Positions 35,541 through 45,328 are shown, numbered from the stretch's first letter. The stretch: 64,000 bases of DNA from Devosia sp. (GCF_014860165.1 NZ_JACZKG010000009.1:41717-105716), one strand, 5' to 3'. The notes: generated by a model not told the origin, from the sequence alone. Program-made: numbers and translations.

Positions 35541-36596
35541 ATGCTTGTTCCCGCTCCCATCGACGCTCCGGCCGTGCTCGCCTGGTACGACCGCCATGCG
35601 CGCGACCTGCCCTGGCGCGTCTCGCCCGCCAACCGGGCGCGTGGCATCAGGCCCGATCCCTATCGCGTCTGGTTGAGCGAGGTGATGCTGCAGCAGACCA
35701 CGGTGGCGGCGGTCAAAAACTACTTCCTGCGCTTCACCAGCCTGTGGCCGACCGTCCACGATCTCGCTGCCGCGCCGCTCGACAGCGTGCTCAAGGAATG
35801 GGCCGGGCTGGGTTATTATGCCCGAGCCCGTAACCTCCATGCCTGCGCCCAGGCCGTCGTCGAGCAGCATGGCGGCGTCTTTCCGCAGACGTCCTCAGGC
35901 CTGCAGACCCTGCCGGGGGTGGGCGCCTATACTAGCGCCGCCATAGCAGCGATCTGCTTTGACGAACCTGTGGCCGTGCTCGATGGCAACCTCGACCGGG
36001 TGCTGGCGCGCTACCATGCGCTGGCGGTGCCGGTGCGCGAGGCCAAGGACGAGCTGCGCGCGGCCCTGCAGGCTTCAGTCCCATCAAGGGCGGGGGACTT
36101 CGCGCAGGCGATGATGGATTTGGGCGCGACGATCTGCGCGCCACGCGCGGCGCTCTGCATGCTCTGCCCGATCCAGCCCGGATGCCTCGCCACCAAGGCA
36201 GGCGATCCCACCACCTATCCGCTCAAACCCACCAAGGTGGAGCGCCCGGTGCGCAAGGGCCACGCCTATGTGATGCTCGACGCCGATGGCGACGTTTATC
36301 TCCAGAGCCGCCCGGCCAAAGGCCTGCTCGGCGGCATGACCGAAGTGCCAGGATCGGCCTGGTCGGCCGAGCTGGCCAACGCCAACTATCCGGCCACTGG
36401 CGACTGGCGCCACCGCGGCCAGGTGGTGCATGTCTTCACCCATTTCCGGCTGGAACTGGAAGTGTGGTCGGCGGTGGTCGATGCTGCGAGCCTTGATGCC
36501 GGCTGGTGGGCAGCAAAGACCTCGCTGGCCGGCGAGGCACTGCCCACCCTGTTCCGCAAGGTGCTGGCGGCTGCCGGGTTGGATCAAGCCGGTTGA
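35541..36596 (+). CDS. mutY: A/G-specific adenine glycosylase
   Basis: Removes adenine mispaired with 8-oxoguanine. It has 351 residues from the ATG at 35541; the frame is open to 35445, but that part lies in the repeat. The catalytic Glu is in WLSEVMLQQTTV. The helix-hairpin-helix and Asp are in LQTLPGVGAYTSAAI and VAVLDGNLDRVLAR. The 4Fe-4S ligands follow C-x6-C-x2-C-x5-C in CAPRAALCMLCPIQPGC. The C-terminal NUDIX-like domain (~230-350) recognises 8-oxoG. Confidence 0.96.
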   Translation: MLVPAPIDAPAVLAWYDRHARDLPWRVSPANRARGIRPDPYRVWLSEVMLQQTTVAAVKNYFLRFTSLWPTVHDLAAAPLDSVLKEWAGLGYYARARNLHACAQAVVEQHGGVFPQTSSGLQTLPGVGAYTSAAIAAICFDEPVAVLDGNLDRVLARYHALAVPVREAKDELRAALQASVPSRAGDFAQAMMDLGATICAPRAALCMLCPIQPGCLATKAGDPTTYPLKPTKVERPVRKGHAYVMLDADGDVYLQSRPAKGLLGGMTEVPGSAWSAELANANYPATGDWRHRGQVVHVFTHFRLELEVWSAVVDAASLDAGWWAAKTSLAGEALPTLFRKVLAAAGLDQAG

Positions 36597-36660
36597 CAAG
36601 CCGCTATCCGTGCCCGAATTTGGCGGCATGACCACTCGCAGCGCCAAGCTCAACAGCTCG

Positions 36661-36683
36661 AAAAAAGCCCCCGCATAGGGGCT
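36661..36683 (-). terminator. Terminator-like hairpin on the minus strand
   Basis: On the minus strand AGCCCC (36683-36678) pairs with GGGGCT (36671-36666), followed by six Ts counting the last stem base. No minus-strand gene ends here; both neighbours, mutY and the DapA-family gene, run the other way. It may end an unannotated antisense RNA. Confidence 0.5.
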
Positions 36684-36730
36684 GATGGTCGTCGCGCGCA
36701 GGATTTAGCAAGCACTCGGATCAGATTGAC

Positions 36731-36791
36731 CCCGCCGGTTTCGACGGGAATTATTTCGCGTGCGCGCCCCGTCTCCGGCCCAAAGGAGACG
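36731..36791 (+). promoter_or_regulatory. Structured leader of the DapA-family gene
   Basis: CGTCTCC (36770-36776) pairs with GGAGACG (36785-36791), hiding the AAGGAG ribosome site. A competing stem GACGGG/CCCGTC (36743-36748, 36768-36773) would free it, and CCCG/CGGG (36731-36734, 36745-36748) competes with that in turn. The arrangement looks like a translational switch. Confidence 0.45.
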
Positions 36792-36795
36792 ACTC

Positions 36796-37695
36796 ATGGA
36801 AATCAACCCCTCAGCCCTGCATGGCCTGTGGCTGCCCCTCATCACCCCATTCCGCGATGGCACTCTCGACGAGGTGTCGCTGCGCCGGCTCGTCACCCAT
36901 TATGCCGCCGGGGCGATAGACGGCCTTATCCTCGGCGCCACCACCGGCGAGGGCATGGCGCTGGACGACGATGAGGCCGAGCGGCTGGTGGCGGTAACGC
37001 GGGCCGCACTTGCCGAAACGGGCAGGGCCATGCCGGTCTATCTCGGCCTGTCGGGCAGCGACACGCGCAAGCTGATCAAGACGATGATGCGGACGGCGGC
37101 ATGGGGCATGGACGGCTACCTGATCGCCTGTCCCTATTACACACGGCCATCGCAGCAGGGCCTGTTCCTGCATTTCTCGGCACTGGCCGACAGCACCGAC
37201 AAGCCGATCCTCATCTACAACATCCCCTACCGGACAGGCGTCAATCTGGGCAACGAGACCATGCTGCGCCTGGCCGAGCGCGCCAACATTGTCGGCGTCA
37301 AGGATTGCTGCGCCGATCCGTCGCAGTCGTTCGACCTGGTGCGCCAGAAGCCGGACGATTTCGTCGTGCTGACCGGCGAGGACCCATTCTATTATTCGGC
37401 GCTGACCCAAGGCGCCGACGGCGCCATCCTCACCTCCGCCCACGTCCACACTGCGGCTTTCGCCGCTGTACGCAGCAAGATGCTGGCCAATGACCAGCAG
37501 GGCGCACTCGCCGACTGGCAGCGTCTCGCTGATATCCCCCGCCTGCTGTTCGCCGAGCCCAGCCCTGCTGCCATCAAGCACTGGCTGTGGCGGTCGGGCC
37601 TGATCGACAGCCCGGAAATGCGGCTGCCAATGGTGCCGGTGAGCGCCGGATTGGCGGAGAGGATCGAACGGGCAATGGCCGATCCGGCTGCCTAA
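36796..37695 (+). CDS. dapA: 4-hydroxy-tetrahydrodipicolinate synthase family protein
   Basis: A 299-residue Schiff-base aldolase of the DapA/NanA family. DapA condenses pyruvate with aspartate semialdehyde for lysine and diaminopimelate. Conserved residues are the Schiff-base Lys in VGVKDC (~residue 163), Tyr and Arg in IYNIPYRTG, and the double Thr in GATTGEG. GADGAILTSAHV departs a little from the usual GVISVTANV, so a paralogue with another keto-acid substrate is possible. The ATG at 36796 has AAGGAG upstream; the frame opens at 36760. It is convergent with a diguanylate cyclase gene, four bases apart. Confidence 0.78.
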   Translation: MEINPSALHGLWLPLITPFRDGTLDEVSLRRLVTHYAAGAIDGLILGATTGEGMALDDDEAERLVAVTRAALAETGRAMPVYLGLSGSDTRKLIKTMMRTAAWGMDGYLIACPYYTRPSQQGLFLHFSALADSTDKPILIYNIPYRTGVNLGNETMLRLAERANIVGVKDCCADPSQSFDLVRQKPDDFVVLTGEDPFYYSALTQGADGAILTSAHVHTAAFAAVRSKMLANDQQGALADWQRLADIPRLLFAEPSPAAIKHWLWRSGLIDSPEMRLPMVPVSAGLAERIERAMADPAA

Positions 37696-37699
37696 CGGC

Positions 37700-38869
37700 T
37701 CAGACGGACTGCATCCGCCTGGTGGCCGGGCGGGCCGGCCGCTCCGCTTCCGGGCAGGTCTCAACGCGGTTCCGGCCCGCCTCCTTGGCCCGATAGAGTG
37801 CTGCGTCGGCGCGCACAAAGGCGCCGGCCGGCGTTTCGTTGGCCGCGTATTCTGCGATTCCGAAGCTGGCGCTCAGCCGCGCATCGGCTGCGAGCGCGTG
37901 GTGGATCATGTCATTGAAACGGACGCGGATCATTTCCGCTAGGCCCTGTGCCTGCGCGGCACCGGCACCCGGCAGCAACAGGGCAAACTCCTCGCCGCCG
38001 ATGCGCGCGGCGTGATGGCCCGTGCGCTCGATGATCGCGGCAAAGGCCTGGATCACTGCGTCCCCGGCCTGGTGGCCATAGCGGTCATTGACCTGCTTGA
38101 AGTGATCGATATCGCAGAAAATGACTGCTCCGCCCGCCGGGCCGGGCTGAGATGCCATCGCATCGACGGCGCGGCGATTGAGCAGGCCTGTGAGGCCGTC
38201 GCGCTCGGACTGCTGCTGGAACGTGGCAATGGTGTCGGCAATGATCGATGAGATCACCAGGGTGATGATTCCCAGGGTGACGAGGCTTTCCAGCGCCAGC
38301 AAACCCAGCTCGAGAGCGGAGCCGTTGAACGAGGCAAAGTCGACGTCGAAGCCGAAATACCAGACCAGCAGCGGCAGCCTCGCCAGCCTCACCAGCGTCA
38401 GGGTGCCGACGGCAAGCAGCAGTAAGACATCGAGCACGCGCCACCACTTCATCCGGCTCACGATCCGCAATGCTGCATCGAGCATGGCCAGGGTACAGGC
38501 GAGCTGCACGAACAGGACCTGGTAGAAGAAGGGCGCTCCCAGCACCAGCAAAGCTACCGCGCCCGCGCACAATCCGACAAAGCCGGTCAGAAACGCGCGC
38601 CGCCAGCGCTTCTCGTCCTTCAGCGCATGAATGGTATTGTTCGCCAGCCAGAAACCGAATGGCGCCAGCGCCATGGCGGAGATGAATTCGAGAACCGTGC
38701 CGGGCGCGAAGGTCAGGAACAGCGTCTGCACGGTACCGACAGACAATGCGCCGGCCAGCCAGGCCAGCGGCACATTGCGTCGCAAAGCCAGGCTGGCGAC
38801 CGCACAGAGCAGCGCCAGCAGGCCCAGCATGCTGGCAATGACGATGTTGAGGCCGACCAATGTGGTCAC
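37700..38869 (-). CDS. Membrane diguanylate cyclase (GGDEF)
   Basis: A 389-residue protein with about six N-terminal membrane helices (residues ~5-225) and a C-terminal GGDEF domain (~235-375). The active site is intact (ARIGGEEFALLLPG), and the metal and substrate residues in FCDIDHFKQVNDRYGHQAGD are present, so it should make cyclic di-GMP. The RxxD inhibitory site expected just before GGEEF is missing (HHAARIGGEEF), so product feedback is probably weak. No sensory domain other than the membrane part is seen. It is a single-gene unit, convergent with the DapA-family gene. Confidence 0.92.
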   Translation of the reverse strand: MTTLVGLNIVIASMLGLLALLCAVASLALRRNVPLAWLAGALSVGTVQTLFLTFAPGTVLEFISAMALAPFGFWLANNTIHALKDEKRWRRAFLTGFVGLCAGAVALLVLGAPFFYQVLFVQLACTLAMLDAALRIVSRMKWWRVLDVLLLLAVGTLTLVRLARLPLLVWYFGFDVDFASFNGSALELGLLALESLVTLGIITLVISSIIADTIATFQQQSERDGLTGLLNRRAVDAMASQPGPAGGAVIFCDIDHFKQVNDRYGHQAGDAVIQAFAAIIERTGHHAARIGGEEFALLLPGAGAAQAQGLAEMIRVRFNDMIHHALAADARLSASFGIAEYAANETPAGAFVRADAALYRAKEAGRNRVETCPEAERPARPATRRMQSV

Positions 38870-39099
38870 GGCGGCGTTCCTCGCGCGTGAAGCTGCACCA
38901 TGCTGGACGGGCGCGGGTTAACACCGCACTTCCGCGCGCCTGGAAGGCGGGGTGGGGCGTGGAGTATCGTTAAGCAGGTATGAGGCGGGGGCGGCAGGTT
39001 CTTGCTTGAGGCACCTGCATCGGAACGTCCGGCCACACGAGCGCATTTGACCTCGGTGTGGGCGCCGTTAACCTCTCTGCGAAGACGAAAGGACCTGCA

Positions 39100-39579
39100 A
39101 TGGCAATCGCCAAGAACACGATCTGCATATGGTACGACAAGGACGCTGAGGCCGCTGCCCGTTTCTATGCGGCGACTTTTCCCGATAGCACGGTCGACGC
39201 CGTCAGGACGGCGCCCGGCGATAATCCCTCGGGCAAACAGGGCGACGTGCTGACAGTTGAATTCACCGTCCTCGGCATTCCCTGCTTGGGCCTGAATGGC
39301 GGACCCGAATTCAGGCAGAGCGAAGCGTTTTCGTTCCAGGTCGCCACCGACGATCAGGAGGAGACCGACCGCTACTGGAACGCCATCGTCGGCAATGGCG
39401 GGCGAGAGAGTGCCTGCGGCTGGTGCAAGGACAAGTGGGGCGTGTCCTGGCAGATCACGCCGCGCGCCCTGAGCGAGGCGATGGTGGCCGGCGGCGCCGA
39501 AGCAAAGCGCGCCTTCGAGGCGATGATGACCATGAACAAGATCGACATCGCAGCCATCGAGGCCGCCCGGCGGGGCTGA
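39100..39579 (+). CDS. VOC/PhnB-like (3-demethylubiquinone-9 methyltransferase-like) protein
   Basis: A 159-residue protein of the PhnB-like vicinal-oxygen-chelate fold. ICIWYDKDAEAAARFYAATF (N-terminal betaalpha unit) and GNGGRESACGWCKDKWGVSW are diagnostic of the group often labelled 3-demethylubiquinone-9 3-methyltransferase. That label is sequence tradition, and real activity is unproven. I take the ATG at 39100 after AAAGGA; the frame opens at 39058. A GyrI-like gene follows after 138 bases. Confidence 0.85.
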   Translation: MAIAKNTICIWYDKDAEAAARFYAATFPDSTVDAVRTAPGDNPSGKQGDVLTVEFTVLGIPCLGLNGGPEFRQSEAFSFQVATDDQEETDRYWNAIVGNGGRESACGWCKDKWGVSWQITPRALSEAMVAGGAEAKRAFEAMMTMNKIDIAAIEAARRG

Positions 39580-39717
39580 CCGGCTTTGCGCCGCGAGCCG
39601 CCAATCGCCTGCATTTTTGGCGCACGGGCGCGACGGGGGGCGGGCCCAAAATGATCTGGATCAATTTGCGGCTCGCCTTTCGGACGCAGAATGGGTGCAC
39701 CAGCCCAGGAGCGCCCC

Positions 39718-40179
39718 ATGCCCGAATTTCCGGTCGTTACCCTCAAGCCCGACCCCTTCGCCTACATCACCATCAGCACGCCCATGGCCGACATCGCCCA
39801 GGCCATGGGGCAGGGCTTCGGGCAGCTGGACGCTGCGTTCAGCCAGGTCAAGGCCAGGATGGCGGGACCGCCGATGTGCCACTACGTCGCCTATGACGAA
39901 AAGAGCACGACCTTCCAGCTCGGCTATCCGGCGCGCCCGGACGAAGCCGAGAAACTGCGCGCGGCGGGCCTCGAAATCGGGGAAACACCCTCTGGCCGCA
40001 ATATGAAGGCGGTCCATATGGGGCCCTACGACACGGTGGTGACGACCTATAATGCCATGACCGAAGCGATAAAGGCCCGCGGGCTGACCGCTGCCGAGGA
40101 TATGTGGGAAGCCTATTACAGCCCGCCCGATACCCCTCCGCAGAAGATCAAGACAGAGGTCATCTGGCCGGTGGCGTAA
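39718..40179 (+). CDS. GyrI-like small-molecule-binding domain protein
   Basis: A 153-residue GyrI-like (AraC effector-binding fold) protein without a DNA-binding part. The repeated betaalpha pattern shows in PFAYITISTPMADIAQAMGQ and in MKAVHMGPYDTVVTTYNAM, ending IKTEVIWPVA, as such domains usually do. It may sequester or hydrolyse a small toxic molecule; nothing more can be said. I use the ATG at 39718 (MPEFPVVTLK) rather than 39691. It follows the VOC gene, and a shared transcript is possible. Confidence 0.82.
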   Translation: MPEFPVVTLKPDPFAYITISTPMADIAQAMGQGFGQLDAAFSQVKARMAGPPMCHYVAYDEKSTTFQLGYPARPDEAEKLRAAGLEIGETPSGRNMKAVHMGPYDTVVTTYNAMTEAIKARGLTAAEDMWEAYYSPPDTPPQKIKTEVIWPVA

Positions 40180-40211
40180 GGCAAGCAGTTGTGGGCGCGG
40201 CCCGGGCAAAC

Positions 40212-40240
40212 AAAAAGGCCGCTGGGGCAAACCAGCGGCC
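40212..40240 (-). terminator. Rho-independent terminator of ccrM
   Basis: On the minus strand GGCCGCTGG (40240-40232) pairs with CCAGCGGCC (40225-40217), followed by TTTTT (40216-40212). The perfect 9-bp stem lies 36 bases after the ccrM stop. Confidence 0.88.
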
Positions 40241-40275
40241 ATTAGTTGAGCCTGAGACGAGATTGGAGGTCAGGA

Positions 40276-41434
<1,159 letters not shown>

Positions 41435-41590
41435 CGAGACGGTTATAGCGCGCCAGAGTTAATGGAGCGTTCGCAAGGGGTTAGCGGGAGGTTAAGAGGG
41501 GGGGTGGTTCAGAGCAGTCGTGCAGCTGCGCCGGACTCTTCAAACCACCGCGTGGATGGGAAGGGCAGGCGCGGATTGAAGCTTCCGCCT

Positions 41591-42253
41591 TCAGGCCACC
41601 TGCACCAGGCCCCGCACCCGCTCCCAGGCCTCCGCCACTGGCGCGAATTCCTCGCGATGGTGCCGGCAGGGACCGTGTTCCACCAGCGCCCGCATATGCT
41701 GGGGCGTCGAATAGCCCTTGTGGCCGGCAAAGCCGAAATGCGGCGCGTCGCAATCCATGATGCGACACATGCGGTCTCGCGTGACCTTGGCGACGATGGA
41801 CGCGGCGGCGATCGAGACGCTGCGACCGTCGCCGCCGATCAGCGCCAGCCCTTCGCAGGGCAGTCCCATCGGTACGTCGCGGCCATCGATCAATACCCGG
41901 TCCGGCCGGAGGCTGAGGCTGCTGGCCGCCTGGGCCATGCCCCAAAGGGTTGCGCCGCGGATATTGCGGCTGAGAATGATCGAGGGCGGGGCGACCACCA
42001 CCGACACGGCGAGGGCGGTGGCCATGACCTGGCCGAACAGCAGCTCCCGCTGCTCCTCGGTCAGCTTCTTGGAATCGTTGAGCCCGGGCGGGATGGCGCG
42101 CGCATCGAGCACCACGGCCGAAACCACGACGGGACCCGCCAGCGGGCCGCGCCCGGCCTCGTCCACCCCAGCGACGACACGTGCCCCACGCGCCAGCAGC
42201 TGGCGCTCGTGACTATAGTCGGGCTCGGTCTGGATGGGCGAATCGAACAGCAT
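41591..42253 (-). CDS. rnhB: Ribonuclease HII
   Basis: Cleaves RNA in RNA-DNA hybrids, including single ribonucleotides left in DNA. It has 220 residues. The catalytic carboxylates are visible as DE in VAGVDEAGRGPLAGP (~residues 30-31) and Asp in VLIDGRD (~residue 142). IAAASIVAKVTRDRMCRIMD and FAGHKGYSTPQHM are also conserved. The start is the ATG at 42253. It lies 181 bases upstream of ccrM on the same strand; that gap contains the candidate CtrA sites. Confidence 0.96.
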   Translation of the reverse strand: MLFDSPIQTEPDYSHERQLLARGARVVAGVDEAGRGPLAGPVVVSAVVLDARAIPPGLNDSKKLTEEQRELLFGQVMATALAVSVVVAPPSIILSRNIRGATLWGMAQAASSLSLRPDRVLIDGRDVPMGLPCEGLALIGGDGRSVSIAAASIVAKVTRDRMCRIMDCDAPHFGFAGHKGYSTPQHMRALVEHGPCRHHREEFAPVAEAWERVRGLVQVA

Positions 42254-42298
42254 GCCGCCAGCATCGTCCTCGCGCCGGGCAAGTCAACGCTATCAAGA

Positions 42299-42652
42299 TC
42301 ACAGCCGCGCCAGTAGGGTCTCACGGTCAGGGACGAAGAGGTGATTGCCGATCCGGTTGGTCTCGTGGACGAAATCATGCAGTGACTTGCTGGCCGCGAC
42401 TTCCGCGGCGATGTCGCCGAGCACCACGAGGCGCTTCTGGTAGTTCTGCAACTTCTGGAAAAAGACGCCGGCAATGCCGCTGCGCAGTTCGAGGAACTGC
42501 GGATCGAGCCGGGCCAGCGGCACCACGATGATATCGGCATCGGTGCCATAGGTTTCCCCGATCAGATCGACGGCATCCTGCTCGGTGGCCAGCAGCGGTC
42601 CGGCGGCATCGAGTTCGAGCAGCGCCATCCCGTTATGCGTCGTGATCGTCAT
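42299..42652 (-). CDS. DUF4180 domain protein
   Basis: A 117-residue DUF4180 protein. The N-terminal strand MALLELDAAGPLLATEQDAVDLIGETY and the middle ELRSGIAGVFFQKLQNYQKRLVVLGD carry the family's pattern (quoted in part: RSGIAGVFFQKLQNYQKRL). The fold resembles STAS-like alpha/beta proteins and its function is unknown. I use the ATG at 42652 with GGAG upstream; the frame is open to 42685. It is divergent from the periplasmic protein gene at 42753 and 45 bases upstream of rnhB. Confidence 0.82.
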   Translation of the reverse strand: MTITTHNGMALLELDAAGPLLATEQDAVDLIGETYGTDADIIVVPLARLDPQFLELRSGIAGVFFQKLQNYQKRLVVLGDIAAEVAASKSLHDFVHETNRIGNHLFVPDRETLLARL

Positions 42653-42752
42653 CGCGTTCTCCTTTTCCAAATCGATCGACCACATGACTGTAATGTCGGT
42701 GCGGGCCTGCTATATACGAGCCTGCTGGGGGCAGCAGCGGAAAGCATCCTCG

Positions 42753-43355
42753 ATGATCGCCAGAATTGGCAGCGTCTTTATAACTCTCGTCATAACTCTC
42801 GTCGCGGCATCCCTGCCGGCAGCGGCAGCACCCTTTCACCATCCTTTCGGCGAATGGCGGGAATATCACCGCGATTGGCTCGCCGCCTGTCCTGACGTGA
42901 TCAATGAGGACGCCAGCGATTACTACGGCTTTTCCTGTTTCGCCAGCACTGGCAGCCAGGAACTGAACAGCGCCAATCTGCCGGCCTACAAGCTCACCAT
43001 CTTCCGCAATCGGCTCAACGGCGAACTCGACGTAGCCATCACCGTCGCCGCCGACGGCGTCGAGGCCGATGCCAGTCGGCCTCTGGTCCTGGCCTTTGGC
43101 GGCGAGGCGCCCGAGACCTTCGATTTCTCGACCGATCTCGAGACCCGCTACAATACGGTCAACCAGTTCTTCGTCGTCGATCCCCAGCGCAAGGCAGCGC
43201 TGCTGCAGCGGATGAAGGAGCGCAATTCGCTGCTCATGTCAGTGCCGCTGACCGGCGGCACGGAGGCCAGCAAGGACGTCTGGTTGTCACTGCGCGGCGT
43301 GACGGCCTCCATCGACTTCATGTCGACCTATGCGCGCCGGGTGGCGCAGTACTAG
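42753..43355 (+). CDS. Secreted hypothetical protein
   Basis: A 200-residue protein with a clear signal peptide (residues 1-26, ending AAAAP). The mature part starts FHHPFGEWREYHRDWLAAC and has just two cysteines (DWLAACPDV and YGFSCFAS), which may form a disulfide. It is probably beta-rich. The arrangement of W, C and a terminal Arg-rich tail is loosely like IalB proteins, but I cannot assign a family. The ATG at 42753 is chosen because it begins the signal peptide; the frame is open to 42585. A HAD phosphatase gene follows after 59 bases. Confidence 0.8.
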   Translation: MIARIGSVFITLVITLVAASLPAAAAPFHHPFGEWREYHRDWLAACPDVINEDASDYYGFSCFASTGSQELNSANLPAYKLTIFRNRLNGELDVAITVAADGVEADASRPLVLAFGGEAPETFDFSTDLETRYNTVNQFFVVDPQRKAALLQRMKERNSLLMSVPLTGGTEASKDVWLSLRGVTASIDFMSTYARRVAQY

Positions 43356-43414
43356 TCGGTTGACGCGCCACTGCTTTTGATGTGACTTCGCGCCGCTCTC
43401 ACCCCGGATACCTC

Positions 43415-44116
43415 ATGAAGCCCGTTCCCGGCGCCGCGCTGCTCTTCGATATCGATGGCACCCTGGCCGACACCGATCCACTGCACCTGGAGGCGTTCAA
43501 CCGCACTTTCGCGCCCTATGGCCACGTATTCGACAAGGCGCGCTTTTCGCGCGAGCTGCAGGGGCTGGCCAATGTGGCCATCGCGGCGCGCTTCGTGCCG
43601 CACCTGTCGACGGCGGACGGCATGGCGGTGCTCGATGGCAAGGAAGCCATGTTCCGCGAACTGGCACGCACCGCGATCCATGCGGTGCCCGGCCTGTTTG
43701 CCCTGCTTGATCTGGCCGATGCCGCCGGCCTGCCCATGGCTGCGGTGACCAATGCGCCGCGCGCCAATGCTGACCTCATCCTCGATGGCCTGGGCATCCG
43801 GCATCGCTTCAAGACGGTGGTGATCGGCGCAGACCTGCCGCACGGCAAGCCACATCCGCTGCCCTATCTCGAAGGCCTGCGCCTGCTCGGTGCGCGCGCC
43901 GATGTCTCGGTCGCCTTCGAAGATTCGCGCACCGGCATCGCCTCAGCCACTGCGGCAGGGATTGCCACCATAGGGATCAGGACATCGCTGGCCCATGAGG
44001 ATTTGGTGGCGGCCGGGGCGGTGATGTCTGCGGCTGGCTATGATGAGTCGGACCTGCTTGAATTCATCCGCGGGCGGGTCGAGGTTTCCACCGCACCCCT
44101 AGAGGATGCGCGCTGA
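43415..44116 (+). CDS. HAD superfamily hydrolase (beta-phosphoglucomutase-like)
   Basis: A 233-residue HAD-IA phosphatase. Motif I is LLFDIDGTLADTD (nucleophile Asp ~11), motif II AVTNAPRANAD, motif III Lys in HGKPHPLPYLEG, and motif IV FEDSRTGIASA. The small helical cap between motifs I and II (~20-90) is of the phosphoglucomutase/GPH type. It most likely acts on a sugar phosphate, but the substrate is not deducible. The ATG at 43415 (MKPVPGAALLF) is used; the frame opens at 43382. It is convergent with the radical SAM gene. Confidence 0.9.
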   Translation: MKPVPGAALLFDIDGTLADTDPLHLEAFNRTFAPYGHVFDKARFSRELQGLANVAIAARFVPHLSTADGMAVLDGKEAMFRELARTAIHAVPGLFALLDLADAAGLPMAAVTNAPRANADLILDGLGIRHRFKTVVIGADLPHGKPHPLPYLEGLRLLGARADVSVAFEDSRTGIASATAAGIATIGIRTSLAHEDLVAAGAVMSAAGYDESDLLEFIRGRVEVSTAPLEDAR

Positions 44117-44179
44117 GGTTGTGGCCCCATTGCCTTCTCCCGCGACGGGACAGGGTGCAAGAGCCGAAGTTTCCGCGTT

Positions 44180-45328
44180 CTAAAACAAGCTCATCTGCCG
44201 CTCTTCCAGCCGCGGCGCCACGAACAGGTCGTTGCGGAGCCCCGGCAGCTTGGTGTCCAGCCCATAGCGCTCGCGCGCCTTGTCGAAGCGCTGGCGCAAT
44301 AGGGTGGCATATGGGCCTTCACCGGTCATGCGGGTGCCCCAGCGCGAGTCATAATCCTTGCCGCCACGCGTGTCGCGCACCAGCGCCAGCACATGGCGCA
44401 CTCGGTCGGGAAAATGCCGCAGCAACCACTCGCGGAACACGTCGCGCACTTCGCCCGGCAGGCGCAGCAGGATCATGGCGGCGCTGCTGGCCCCCTGTGC
44501 CGCCGCGGCGTCAAGGATGCGCTCGAGCTCCATGTCGTTGATGGCCGGGATCATCGGCGAAGCGAAGACAGCCGTGGGCACGCCCGCTTCGCTGAGCAGC
44601 CTGATGGCCTCGAGCCGCCGAGCCGGGGAAGAGGCGCGCGGCTCCATCTTGCGGCTGAGCTTGTGATCCATCGAGGTCATCGACAGGGCGACCTTGACTA
44701 GCCCGAGCTTGGCCAGTTCCGTGAGAATATCGAGGTCGCGGATGATCAGCGCCGACTTGGTGGTGATCATCACCGGATGGCGCGTTTCGAGCATCACTTC
44801 CAGAATGCCGCGCGTCAGCTTGTGCTTGCGCTCGGCGGGCTGGTACGGGTCGGTATTGGTGCCCATGGCGATCGGCTTGACCTTGTAGCCCTTGGCGCCG
44901 ATCTCGGCGCGCAAAGCTTCGACTGCGTTCACCTTGACATAGATGTCGCGCTCGAACTCGATGCCGGCCGAGTGGCCAAGAAAGGCGTGGGTCGGCCGGG
45001 CAAAACAGTATGAGCAGCCGTGCTCGCAGCCGCGATAGGCGTTGATCGAACGCTCGAAGCCGATATCGGGGCTGTCATTGGTCGTGATGATGGTCTTGGC
45101 GCGTTCGATATGCTCCACCGTCTGGAAGATCGATAGCGGCTCGACATTGTCCCAGCCGTCGTCGAACCCTTCGCGCGTCTGTTTCTCGAAGCGACCGGTA
45201 TGGTTGGACTGCGCCCCGCGCCCGCGGATGCGGTCGGGATCAAGCAGTTCGCGCCGCGCCAGATCGGCGTCGCGGCTGCGGCTGAGCTTTTCCAATGCTT
45301 CGAAAGACGGGGCCTGATAGAGGGCCAT
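44180..45328 (-). CDS. PA0069-family radical SAM protein
   Basis: A 382-residue radical SAM enzyme of the PA0069 (Rv2578c-like) group. The cluster motif is CEHGCSYCFARP (C-x3-C-x2-C, ~residues 100-107), preceded by NAYRG. The AdoMet region MGTNTDPYQPAERKHKLTR is also characteristic. The family's reaction is unknown; members are widespread and sometimes compared with spore photoproduct lyases. It is a single-gene unit on the minus strand with a 448-base upstream gap. The start is the ATG at 45328. Confidence 0.92.
   Translation of the reverse strand: MALYQAPSFEALEKLSRSRDADLARRELLDPDRIRGRGAQSNHTGRFEKQTREGFDDGWDNVEPLSIFQTVEHIERAKTIITTNDSPDIGFERSINAYRGCEHGCSYCFARPTHAFLGHSAGIEFERDIYVKVNAVEALRAEIGAKGYKVKPIAMGTNTDPYQPAERKHKLTRGILEVMLETRHPVMITTKSALIIRDLDILTELAKLGLVKVALSMTSMDHKLSRKMEPRASSPARRLEAIRLLSEAGVPTAVFASPMIPAINDMELERILDAAAAQGASSAAMILLRLPGEVRDVFREWLLRHFPDRVRHVLALVRDTRGGKDYDSRWGTRMTGEGPYATLLRQRFDKARERYGLDTKLPGLRNDLFVAPRLEERQMSLF

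Noticed and set aside
35328..35870. Long N-terminal extension of DciA
   Set aside because: Runs through the inverted repeat and antisense to mutY; DUF721 proteins begin near the ATG at 35327.
36597..36800. Possible tRNA or tmRNA piece (GGTTTCGACGGG resembles a T-loop)
   Set aside because: No acceptor or anticodon stem can be drawn around it; the hairpins found are of leader type.
36705..36896. 63-residue minus-strand frame over the dapA leader and start
   Set aside because: Basic, Arg/Ser-rich, without a ribosome site; better explained by the structured leader.
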